From the NCBI GenBank assembly GCA_017998475.1, contig JAGODA010000086.1, forward strand, positions 1 through 10,768: a stretch of 10,768 nucleotides of DNA, read 5' to 3'. Source of the stretch: Spirochaetota bacterium (GTDB taxonomy: Bacteria; Spirochaetota; UBA4802; UBA5368). The position numbers and the translations under genes were made by a program. The notes beneath the pieces are model-generated. The model was not told where the DNA came from, did no database searches, and saw only the letters and a list, made by a program, of their open reading frames with translations. Below are positions 1-6,444 of this stretch, in pieces (positions within the stretch are counted from its first letter, which is position 1; the number at the start of each line of letters is the position of its first letter).

Positions 1-415
1 GGGCGGGATGTATACGCATGTCCGCGAGCAGGAAGGCGGCGACGAAGGCCGCGCAGTACAGCGCGACCGGCGCGACGGCGCGTCGCGCGGCCAGACGCCT
101 TCCGGTAATGACGCACCACAGATGAAGGCAGAAGCCGGCAGAGGCCCCGGCGGTGCCGCCGAGTAGAACGTACGAGACCAGTATCTTCGCCTGATGGAAC
201 AGTATGAGCCATTTGAACTCGGCGATGACGAAGTCTTCGAGCGCCTGGACGCGCACCCCCATAACGGCGAACGAAGCCGAATAGAGAAGGCAGAACGCGA
301 ACGCGCCCGCGAAAACCGCCGCCCCGACGGCAAAGGAGCGCCGCAGCGCGGTGGCGCGGTCCGCCATATCGCCGCCCGCGAACGCGGCGGCCAGACTTTT
401 TCCGATTCCGATCAT
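1..415 (-). CDS. Unrecognised membrane protein, N-terminal part (cut by left window edge)
   Basis: A minus-strand frame stays open from an ATG at 415-413 to the window edge, giving about 138 residues with the GC-rich third positions seen in the neighbouring genes. The protein starts MIGIGKSLAAAF and has three hydrophobic stretches, roughly residues 28-53, 68-100 and 112-132. These are separated by short charged segments, including an Arg-rich turn (GRRLAARRA), so it is an integral membrane protein. It begins 15 nt after the stop of the upstream FAD dehydrogenase gene and is probably co-transcribed with it; a weak GGAA lies about 9 nt before the ATG. An in-frame ATG at codon 17 is an alternative start. 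I cannot assign a family. Multi-helix N-termini of this kind can precede an extracytoplasmic enzyme domain, but that domain would lie outside the window. Coding status is fairly sure; function is unknown. Confidence 0.7.
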   Translation of the reverse strand, partial: MIGIGKSLAAAFAGGDMADRATALRRSFAVGAAVFAGAFAFCLLYSASFAVMGVRVQALEDFVIAEFKWLILFHQAKILVSYVLLGGTAGASAGFCLHLWCVITGRRLAARRAVAPVALYCAAFVAAFLLADMRIHPA

Positions 416-430
416 GTGTGAGTGTTCCGG

Positions 431-2005
431 TCAGGCCCCGATCGCCGCGCAAATCGCGTCCGCCGCGCGGATGCCGTCCACCGCCGAACTCACGATTCCC
501 CCGGCATGGCCCGCGCCCTCCCCGACCGGATACAGGAACGGCAGTGATACCGACTGGAGATCGACGCCGCGGACGACGCGCACCGGCGAAGACGAGCGCG
601 TCTCGGCGCCGATGATGACGCCCTCATCCCCTATAAAGCCTTTCATCTTCCTGTCAAAACTTTTTAGTCCCAGCGCGAGAGCGTCGGCTACCCAGCCCGG
701 CAGGTACGAGCGCACGCGCGCGGGGGACACCCCGGGGCGGTAACTGGTCTCGGGGACGCGCTCGTCTTTCCCTCCGAAGAGAAAGGTGCGGATACGTTCG
801 GCGGGAGCCGTCCACGAACCGCCTCCCGCTTCGTAAGCCGCGCGCTCGATACCCCTCTGAAATTCGATACCCGCAAGCGCTCCCTCGCCGAGATCGGAAG
901 GGGCGACGGAAACGACGATCGCCGCGTTCGAAAACTTTCCGTCCCTCGCGGCGTAACTCATCCCGTTGACGCACAGCATTCCTTTCTCCGAGGATGAGTT
1001 GACGACCTCCCCGCCGGGACACATGCAGAACGAGTAGACGCCGCGTCCGCTTCGCGCGTCGTTGAAGGCCAGGCGGTATTCCGCTGCGGGGAGCAGGCCG
1101 TTCCCGGCGGCGTCGCCGTACCGGATACGGTCGATAAGGCGGGCCGGGTGCTCCACGCGCACACCGACCGCAAAACCTTTTTTCTCGAGCGCTATCCCCT
1201 CACGCGCGAGCATTTCGTACACGTCGCGGGCGGAATGCCCGGTCGCCATCACCACCGCTTTCCCGCGGTATTCGCCTCCCCCCGCGGTCAACACACCGGC
1301 CGCCCCGCCGCTTTCACGGACAAACCCGGTCACCCGTTCGCCGAAACGGATGAGGGATCCGGCCTCCTCGATCCGTTTACGTATCGCGCCGAGAACCGGA
1401 ACGAGCCTGTCGGTTCCGATGTGCGGCCTCGCCTCGTACAGAATTTCCGGCGGCGCTCCGCATTCGACCATGGTGCGGAAGAACCACTCTACCTCCGGGC
1501 GGTGTATCCGTGTGGTGAGCTTGCCGTCGGAATATGCGCCCGCCCCGCCTTCTCCAAATAACACGTTGCTTTCAGCCTCCAGCCTGCCCGCCTCCTTCAG
1601 CGCGCGGATGTGCGCCATCCGCTCCTCCACCGGTCTCCCGCGCTCGAGCACCGAGACGCGCGCTCCGGCGTCGATCAGCCTCAGAGCGCAGAAGAGCCCC
1701 GCCGGACCCGCGCCCACAATGACCACCTCGAGTCCTTTCGGCGATCGAGGCGCCGGGGGACACGCGCGCGGCTCGTGTACGCTTACTCCCGGAAGCGCAA
1801 GCGCCGCACGGGCGGTTTCCTCCTGCAGATCGACCGCGACGCGGTACCGGAATACGATCCTCCTCCGGTCCCTCGCGTCAAGCGACCTGTGCTCGATGAT
1901 CCATTCGGGATCGGAACGAAGGCCCAGGTGCTCGCGCAGGATCGGACCGATGGCGTCGGCGGATTCGCCCGGCGGAATCTCGATGTTGTCTATAACTAGT
2001 TTCAT
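431..2005 (-). CDS. FAD-dependent dehydrogenase, COG2509-type NAD(P)/FAD oxidoreductase
   Basis: This 524-residue flavoprotein has a short N-terminal domain (about 1-88, beginning MKLVIDNIEI). A Rossmann dinucleotide fold follows, with VGAGPAG at 97-103 and an acidic/Arg turn (VLERG) near 119-123. The GEGGAGAYSDGKL block at about 151-163 and the CMCPGG segment in the middle are hallmarks of the uncharacterised COG2509 family. The C-terminal PVGEGAGHAGGI at about 493-504 is the usual second FAD contact. The substrate is unknown; the protein is probably cytosolic. The frame is open far upstream (to 3784) only because it runs antisense to the neighbouring phosphatase gene. The ATG at 2005 is chosen because family members start at this MK-hydrophobic strand. 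No Shine-Dalgarno is visible before it (the upstream strand reads CCACCTCTTTTTACG). It is divergent from the GAF-PP2C gene and is followed after 15 nt by the left-edge membrane protein. Family assignment is sure, role is not. Confidence 0.92.
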   Translation of the reverse strand: MKLVIDNIEIPPGESADAIGPILREHLGLRSDPEWIIEHRSLDARDRRRIVFRYRVAVDLQEETARAALALPGVSVHEPRACPPAPRSPKGLEVVIVGAGPAGLFCALRLIDAGARVSVLERGRPVEERMAHIRALKEAGRLEAESNVLFGEGGAGAYSDGKLTTRIHRPEVEWFFRTMVECGAPPEILYEARPHIGTDRLVPVLGAIRKRIEEAGSLIRFGERVTGFVRESGGAAGVLTAGGGEYRGKAVVMATGHSARDVYEMLAREGIALEKKGFAVGVRVEHPARLIDRIRYGDAAGNGLLPAAEYRLAFNDARSGRGVYSFCMCPGGEVVNSSSEKGMLCVNGMSYAARDGKFSNAAIVVSVAPSDLGEGALAGIEFQRGIERAAYEAGGGSWTAPAERIRTFLFGGKDERVPETSYRPGVSPARVRSYLPGWVADALALGLKSFDRKMKGFIGDEGVIIGAETRSSSPVRVVRGVDLQSVSLPFLYPVGEGAGHAGGIVSSAVDGIRAADAICAAIGA

Positions 2006-2125
2006 CGTAAAAAGAGGTGGACAGATCGGCCGATGTGTCCCATACTTCCGGGGCCATACCACGGCGGCCGTTCCACGACGGCTTGTACAACGGAACGCGC
2101 TTAATTGCAACAATAAGATCGAACA
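2006..2125. promoter_or_regulatory. Divergent intergenic spacer with candidate promoter elements
   Basis: This 120-bp spacer separates two divergent genes and should hold both promoters. For the minus-strand dehydrogenase, a weak sigma70-like pair is visible: TTGCAA (2110-2105 read on the minus strand) and TACAAG (2087-2082), 17 nt apart. An 8-bp perfect palindrome TTGTACAA (2083-2090) overlaps that candidate -10, and CGTTCC (2069-2074) is repeated inverted as GGAACG (2092-2097) around it. For the plus-strand gene the best element is TAAGAT at 2114-2119, only 6 nt from the ATG. All matches are partial, so the promoter positions are tentative. Confidence 0.35.
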
Positions 2126-3895
2126 ATGGACATACTCGACGACAGAAAAACGCTGAACCTCGCCAAGATCAGCAGCATAAACCGCCAGATCAATTCCAGC
2201 ATGAATCTGCCGGAGCTGCTCACCGTCATTCTGGAGACCGCCCGCGAGATCCTCCACACGGCCGGGGCCTCGCTCCTGTTGTCCGACCCGTCGACGGGCG
2301 ATCTCATATTCAACATCGTGCTGGGCGAACACAAGGAGGAAATAAAGGGCGAGAAGGTGCCGCGCGGAGTCGGAATCGTCGGAATCGTTGCGGAATCCGG
2401 GAAGCCCCTCATAGTCAATAACGCCCAGAATGACCCCAGGGTGTTCAAGGGTATCGACAGCAAATCGAGTTTCACGACGCGGAACATCATCTGCGTTCCC
2501 ATGACCGTGCAGGAGCGCAATATCGGCGTGCTGGAGGCGGTCAATTCGATCGGCCGCGACGCGTTCGACGATCTCGACGTCGAGCTCTTGTCGTACATCG
2601 CCGGCCAGGCCGCCATCGCGATCACCAACAGGCGCCTCGTCGACGAGCTCACAAGCAGAGTCAAGGAGCTCACCGCCCTGTACGAGATATCCCAGACGGT
2701 CTCGTTCTCGCGCGCCGAGGGCGATCTTCTGGACACCATCATCGGCTCGATGCCGCGCTCGCTGGGGGTCAGCCGCGCCTCGCTTCTGCTGTACGACCGT
2801 GCGAAAAACGCCCTGGTGCTCCGGGCCGCCCACGGTTTCCCGGATGACGTCATCCCGGGGCAGGAAACGCCGATTGACGATTCCATCTCCGGACACGTTT
2901 TTCGCACCGGCGACCCGCTCATCGTCGCCGACAGGGAAAGCGAGATACCCTTTATCGGCATCGACCGCTGCCGTGTCTACCGCACCCCCTCGTTCATCTC
3001 CGTCCCGGTCCGGAGCGAAAACGATGTTATCGGCGTCCTCAACGTGACCGACAAGACCGACTGTTCCACCTTCAACGCGTTCGATCTGCGCGTGATGTCG
3101 ACCATCGCCAATTACGTCACCGAGGCGCTGCGCAACATCCAGTACGAAAAAGACAAGGAAGCCCGGCGCCGCTTCGCCCAGGAACTCGACATCGCGGCGG
3201 AAATCCAGCGGAAGATCCTTCCGTCCATTCCCCCGGATTTCGGCAGCCATCGCATCGCCGCGTTCAACCGTCCGGCCAAGGAGGTCGGCGGGGATTTTTA
3301 CGACTTTTTCAATTTCGGCGCGAACAAGTACGGGCTGGTCGTCGGCGACGTTTCGGGCAAGGGCATTCCCGCGGCGCTCTTCATGGGATCGGCGCGCAAC
3401 GTCATCCGCGCCGAGGCCCGCATCAGCACCCAGCCGGAGCCCCTGCTGGTGCACTCGAACCGCTACGTCTACGACGACTCGGAATACGGGATGTTCGTTA
3501 CGGCCTTCTACGTGCTCATCGACATTCACAATAGGCTTCTCACCTACGGCAGCGCGGGACACAACGATCAGCTGCTCATTAAAAAGCGCGACCGCCAGGC
3601 GGTGCACCTCAACGCCATGGGAAGGGCGCTCGGGCTCTCGGCGGAATCGGCCTACGAGGAAAGAGTATTCATCTACGAACCCGGGGACCTTCTGCTCCTT
3701 TTTACCGACGGGGTGCTCGACTACCTCGGAGAGGGAGATATCGACCGCGGCGAGGAGCGCCTCATCGAGATCGCCAACCGCCACTTCGACGACGACCCGT
3801 CGGTCATAATCGCGTACTTCCGCGACCTCATGTCCAATAATGCGGTTGACAATTACTTCATCGACGACTTCACTATTCTCTCCGTGAAATTCTGA
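2126..3895 (+). CDS. GAF-GAF-SpoIIE/RsbU-type PP2C serine/threonine phosphatase
   Basis: This 589-residue cytosolic signalling protein has two GAF domains (about 25-165 and 190-335). They are joined by a helix (ELTSRVKELTALYEIS) and followed by a second helical linker into a PP2C-like phosphatase domain (about 350-589). The domain opens with the typical ELDIAAEIQRKILP (353-366). Metal-binding and core motifs are intact: VGGDFYD with D390, GDVSGKG with D408, SAGHN, FTDG with D528 and DDFT with D580/D581. An active Mn/Mg-dependent phosphatase is therefore expected. In this family the usual substrate is a phosphorylated STAS anti-anti-sigma protein, with activity gated by ligands on the GAF domains; the ligand cannot be told here. 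The ATG at 2126 is forced by an in-frame TAA at 2114-2116, yet no Shine-Dalgarno precedes it. It is followed 14 nt later by the flippase-family gene in a probable operon. Confidence 0.94.
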   Translation: MDILDDRKTLNLAKISSINRQINSSMNLPELLTVILETAREILHTAGASLLLSDPSTGDLIFNIVLGEHKEEIKGEKVPRGVGIVGIVAESGKPLIVNNAQNDPRVFKGIDSKSSFTTRNIICVPMTVQERNIGVLEAVNSIGRDAFDDLDVELLSYIAGQAAIAITNRRLVDELTSRVKELTALYEISQTVSFSRAEGDLLDTIIGSMPRSLGVSRASLLLYDRAKNALVLRAAHGFPDDVIPGQETPIDDSISGHVFRTGDPLIVADRESEIPFIGIDRCRVYRTPSFISVPVRSENDVIGVLNVTDKTDCSTFNAFDLRVMSTIANYVTEALRNIQYEKDKEARRRFAQELDIAAEIQRKILPSIPPDFGSHRIAAFNRPAKEVGGDFYDFFNFGANKYGLVVGDVSGKGIPAALFMGSARNVIRAEARISTQPEPLLVHSNRYVYDDSEYGMFVTAFYVLIDIHNRLLTYGSAGHNDQLLIKKRDRQAVHLNAMGRALGLSAESAYEERVFIYEPGDLLLLFTDGVLDYLGEGDIDRGEERLIEIANRHFDDDPSVIIAYFRDLMSNNAVDNYFIDDFTILSVKF

Positions 3896-3909
3896 CCCCA
3901 GGACCGACC

Positions 3910-4890
3910 GTGAAAAAATACCGGGCGATATTCATCGGCGCGGGCGTGGCCATCCTCGCGCTGCTCTTCTACAGCTTCGGCGTTCAGAAAACCATCGACG
4001 ACATCCTCGCCATGGGCTGGCGCTTCTGGATCATCGCCGGGATTTTTCTGTTCAACAATATCTTCATGACCGCGGCCTGGAAGGTGCTCATCAACCATCC
4101 GATCAGAGCGTCCTACTATCCGCAGCTCTTCCTCGCGCGCGTCGCGGGGGACTCCACCTCGTCCGTAAACGCGATGGCCTCGGCGGCGGGCGAAGCGCTC
4201 AAGGCGATCTATATCAGAGATGTGGTGCCCTTCAAGACCGGCCTCGCCTCGGTCGTCCTGGACCGCACCGTGCACATCATCTCGAACGTGCTCATGATGC
4301 TCACCGGCATCTTCATCAGTTTTTTCGTGCTCAATATACCGCTGTGGATCTCGACGGGGACCCTCGTCGCGTTCATCCTGGTACTTTACGCGATGATGAT
4401 GGTGCTGAGGAAGCAGAGGCAGGGCTTCGTGCGCTATCTGCTGACGCGCGTTCCGCGACGCTGGCTCGACCGCTTCATGAACGAAAAGCGATGGGAAAAG
4501 GTCGACACGCTGGACGGCGAGATCGCGTTCGTCTTCAGCAGCAGGGAGACCATGAAGAGCTTCTACGCCTCGCTGGTAATCCACTACCTCTCGGGATTTT
4601 TCTTTTCCAGCCTGGAGATCTATCTGATCGTCATCTTCTCCGGCAACGAGATAAGCTTCGTGCACTCGATGTTTCTGTATATCTTCAGCATGTTTCTTAC
4701 CAGCGTCATCTTCTTCATGCCGGCGAATCTTGGTACAAGCGAGGGGTCGTTCTCGCTCGCTCTCCGGTTCCTCGGCTATGACCCCGCCATAGGCCTCACC
4801 GTCGGTCTCATCAAGCGCCTGCGCACTCTGGTGTGGTCGCTTATCGGAATCCTGATACTCTTTTTCGCCGGCATGACCAGGAAAAACTGA
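3910..4890 (+). CDS. Lysylphosphatidylglycerol synthase/flippase-type integral membrane protein
   Basis: The gene encodes 326 residues, mostly transmembrane helices, with clear segments near 5-22, 38-57, 120-140, 145-166, 217-245, 251-272 and 295-322. Features of the LPG_synthase_TM family (the flippase half of MprF and AglD-like proteins) are a polar re-entrant stretch from G80-D81 to G94-E95 (GDSTSS...AAGEALK), VVLDRTVH near 115, and PANLGTSEGS (271-280) in place of the common P-G-x-G-x-x-E-G loop. Members move or bind polyprenyl- or phospholipid-linked substrates in the cytoplasmic membrane; the substrate here is unknown. No soluble aminoacyl-transferase domain is present, so it is not a full MprF. 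It uses GTG at 3910, preceded by CAGGA about 6 nt upstream, and lies 14 nt after the GAF-PP2C stop, so the two are probably co-transcribed. Family assignment is good. Confidence 0.87.
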   Translation: MKKYRAIFIGAGVAILALLFYSFGVQKTIDDILAMGWRFWIIAGIFLFNNIFMTAAWKVLINHPIRASYYPQLFLARVAGDSTSSVNAMASAAGEALKAIYIRDVVPFKTGLASVVLDRTVHIISNVLMMLTGIFISFFVLNIPLWISTGTLVAFILVLYAMMMVLRKQRQGFVRYLLTRVPRRWLDRFMNEKRWEKVDTLDGEIAFVFSSRETMKSFYASLVIHYLSGFFFSSLEIYLIVIFSGNEISFVHSMFLYIFSMFLTSVIFFMPANLGTSEGSFSLALRFLGYDPAIGLTVGLIKRLRTLVWSLIGILILFFAGMTRKN

Positions 4891-4904
4891 CGGTTTTGAC
4901 CGCC
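4882..4904 (-). terminator. Likely intrinsic terminator of the sixA-like gene
   Basis: Read on the minus strand just after the sixA-like stop, GGCGGT (4904-4899) pairs with ACCGTC (4894-4889) around a CAAA loop. This gives a 6-bp stem with one G-U pair, followed by AG and five T residues (4886-4882). It overlaps the last codons of the convergent flippase-family gene. On the plus strand the same hairpin has an A-C mismatch and no T-run, so it should stop only minus-strand transcription. The stem is short, hence moderate confidence. Confidence 0.45.
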
Positions 4905-4909
4905 GGTCC

Positions 4910-5368
4910 TCATTTCATATATTCGCAGCGGAAATAGCCGTCCAGCCTGAACGAATCCTTTTCCCGGTCGATGATGAGCGGAGAGGCGTTGGTAAACTCC
5001 ACGATGTCGCGTTTTTCGCCTCCGGCCAGAAGCGAGCCCGCGAGCTTGGACAGATGAGGCAGGTGTCCCACGATCAGCACGTTGACGCCGAGAGCCTTCA
5101 GTTCATCCTCGATGGGGCGTATGGGATCGTCCGGATTGAGGAACGACCTCTCCTCGACCCGTACTCCTCCCAGCGCGAAAGACACCGCCTCGGCCGTTTC
5201 ACGCGTACGCGCCTTCCCGCTGTGCAGTATCAGGGCGGGATAGAACGGCAACCGGCGCAAAAATTCCGAGAGGCGCTTCACCTGGGATCGGCCCTTGTCG
5301 GACAGCGGCCGTTCCGGGTCTTTTTCCGAAGCGACGGCGTCGCCGTGCTGCACCAGGATAATCTTCAC
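4910..5368 (-). CDS. sixA: SixA-like phosphohistidine phosphatase (histidine phosphatase superfamily)
   Basis: This 152-residue single-domain protein is close to the normal SixA length (about 160). The catalytic His is H8 in LVQHGDA, R54 lies in SGKARTRETAE, and the second His is H102 in VGHLPHL; SDKGRSQ (23-29) is the conserved helix start. The family removes phosphate from phosphohistidine, classically on HPt domains of hybrid sensor kinases, in the cytosol. The usual RHG triad is QHG here, with Gln at the phosphate-binding Arg position, which is seen in a subset of SixA-like proteins. It starts with GTG at 5368; AGGGGGTG about 5 nt upstream is a good ribosome binding site. The gene is monocistronic, converges with the flippase-family gene 19 nt away, and has its own promoter and terminator candidates. 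The exact partner is not evident from neighbours, although a REC-PP2C protein is encoded 2.1 kb away. Confidence 0.88.
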   Translation of the reverse strand: MKIILVQHGDAVASEKDPERPLSDKGRSQVKRLSEFLRRLPFYPALILHSGKARTRETAEAVSFALGGVRVEERSFLNPDDPIRPIEDELKALGVNVLIVGHLPHLSKLAGSLLAGGEKRDIVEFTNASPLIIDREKDSFRLDGYFRCEYMK

Positions 5369-5402
5369 CGCGGCACCCCCTTCCTTCCCATTTTTTTGTT
5401 CG

Positions 5403-5432
5403 AGTATACCCGATGGACCCGCGACAAGGCAA
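5403..5432 (-). promoter_or_regulatory. Sigma70-like promoter of the sixA-like gene
   Basis: On the minus strand, TTGCCT (5432-5427) and TATACT (5408-5403) are separated by 18 nt. The -10 matches the consensus at five of six bases and the -35 at four of six. The predicted start near 5396 gives a leader of about 28 nt carrying the AGGGGGTG ribosome binding site. One copy of the 11-bp direct repeat lies exactly in the spacer between these boxes. Confidence 0.55.
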
Positions 5433-5478
5433 ACAAAATCCGGGTAAAAACTGTTTGATTATTCGCGCCCGATGGACC
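5409..5478. repeat. 11-bp direct repeat (CCCGATGGACC) in the sixA/patatin divergent spacer
   Basis: CCCGATGGACC occurs at 5409-5419 and again at 5468-5478, in the same orientation, 59 bp start to start. The first copy occupies the spacer between the -10 and -35 of the sixA-like promoter. The second lies between that promoter and the patatin gene. An exact 11-mer pair is unlikely by chance in a 159-bp spacer (about a few in a thousand for random sequence). This could be a regulator binding site; no regulator is identifiable. Confidence 0.5.
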
Positions 5479-5518
5479 TCTAGTAGCGGAATCAGCGGTA
5501 CCGTGACAGACGGCGGAC

Positions 5519-5523
5519 GGAGG
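5519..5523 (+). promoter_or_regulatory. Strong ribosome binding site of the patatin gene
   Basis: GGAGG lies 4 nt before the ATG at 5528 and supports this start. The rest of the 159-bp spacer (5369-5527) holds the sixA-like promoter and the direct repeat; I see no convincing plus-strand -35/-10 pair for the patatin gene. Confidence 0.75.
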
Positions 5524-5527
5524 CGGG

Positions 5528-6436
5528 ATGATTCGCAGGCTCTACCATCGGTTCAGGGGAACTCCGTGGTATCGGAAGAAGAAAAAGGTGCTCGTGCTCG
5601 AAGGCGGCGGCATGCGCGGGATATTCCTTACCGGCGTGCTGCAGTCCTTTACGGACCGGGGATACTTCCCGTGGAGGCTCATCATCGGCTCGTCGGCCGG
5701 CGCCCTGACCGGAACGGCCTACGCCGCCCGGCAGATACATCTGGCCCGCGACGCCTTTTTTACCGAGCTCCTGGCGGGACAGTTCATCAAACTCACCAAC
5801 ATCCTCCGCCCCGATAAACATATACTCAATCTGGACTGGATGGTCGACACCATCATTCAGGGGGCCGAACCCCTGGACGTGCGCGCGCTTTCCCGCTCCT
5901 GCCCTGTGCTCATCACCGCCACCGACTGCCGCCCGGACAACCAGCCCCGGACGCTGTATCTCAGCTCGCGCAAAGACCCCGTCGCGACCGCCCTCAAGGC
6001 GACCGCGGCCATTCCCGTGCTGTACCGCGGTTTCGTGGAGTACGGCCCCCATCATTTTCTTGACGGTGGGCTTCTCGACCCGATCCCCTACGGCAGGGCA
6101 CTGGAGATGGGATACGACGAGGACGAGATCGCGGTTGTCGTTACACGACATCGAGGATACCGGAAGAAGGAGGAGTCATTCTGGGTGAAGTCACTGTACG
6201 AGTCCTACTACAGGGACCACCGCTACCGTTTCCTCGTGGAGGCGATCGGCAGCAGGTTCCACCTGTATAACAGGGCGCTCGACGACCTGGAACAGCGGCA
6301 CCGGGGGATCGACGTGATTTATCCCCCGGAGAACTTTCGCGTCGACCGGCTTACCCGCGACGGGAAACGGATAATGGAAGGTTTCGCCCAGGGGGTAATC
6401 GCCGGAAGGGAATATCTCCGGCGCCTGCGAAACTGA
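5528..6436 (+). CDS. Patatin-like phospholipase / acyl hydrolase
   Basis: This 302-residue protein of the bacterial patatin family is most like the RssA/YjjU-type soluble members. The oxyanion-hole motif GGGMRG is at 26-31. The nucleophile elbow GSSAG is at 54-58 with Ser56, and the catalytic Asp is D179 in LDGGLLDPIP, so the Ser-Asp dyad is complete. The expected reaction is hydrolysis of acyl esters of phospholipids or other lipids. There is no signal peptide; the very basic N-terminus (17 residues with many Arg/Lys, then KKKK at 17-20) could favour membrane-surface binding, but that is inference. The length is normal. The start is supported by GGAGG upstream. It diverges from the sixA-like gene and converges with the FecR gene with only 8 nt between stops. 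The natural lipid is not deducible. Confidence 0.92.
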   Translation: MIRRLYHRFRGTPWYRKKKKVLVLEGGGMRGIFLTGVLQSFTDRGYFPWRLIIGSSAGALTGTAYAARQIHLARDAFFTELLAGQFIKLTNILRPDKHILNLDWMVDTIIQGAEPLDVRALSRSCPVLITATDCRPDNQPRTLYLSSRKDPVATALKATAAIPVLYRGFVEYGPHHFLDGGLLDPIPYGRALEMGYDEDEIAVVVTRHRGYRKKEESFWVKSLYESYYRDHRYRFLVEAIGSRFHLYNRALDDLEQRHRGIDVIYPPENFRVDRLTRDGKRIMEGFAQGVIAGREYLRRLRN

Positions 6437-6444
6437 GCGGAAAA

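Noticed and set aside
2367..2384. Tandem 9-bp repeat GTCGGAATC in the GAF-PP2C gene
   Set aside because: It encodes the VGIVGI strand of the first GAF domain, a normal sequence for that fold; two copies are not a repeat array.
2006..3784. Minus-strand frame open from 3784 down through the dehydrogenase gene, giving a 1117-codon reading frame
   Set aside because: The upstream 592 codons lie antisense to the GAF-PP2C gene, which has intact domains and motifs. They read as an Arg/Asp/Val-rich shadow typical of GC-rich third positions. The dehydrogenase family starts at the ATG at 2005.
4898..4908. GACCGCCGGTC palindrome between the convergent flippase-family and sixA-like stops
   Set aside because: With a single central base it cannot form its full hairpin, and it overlaps the better GGCGGT/ACCGTC terminator stem.
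6400..6423. Perfect 7-bp inverted repeat CGCCGGA/TCCGGCG with a 10-nt loop near the patatin/FecR convergent stops
   Set aside because: It lies inside patatin coding sequence and has no T-run on either strand. In GC-rich DNA such a repeat is readily expected, so I do not call it a terminator.
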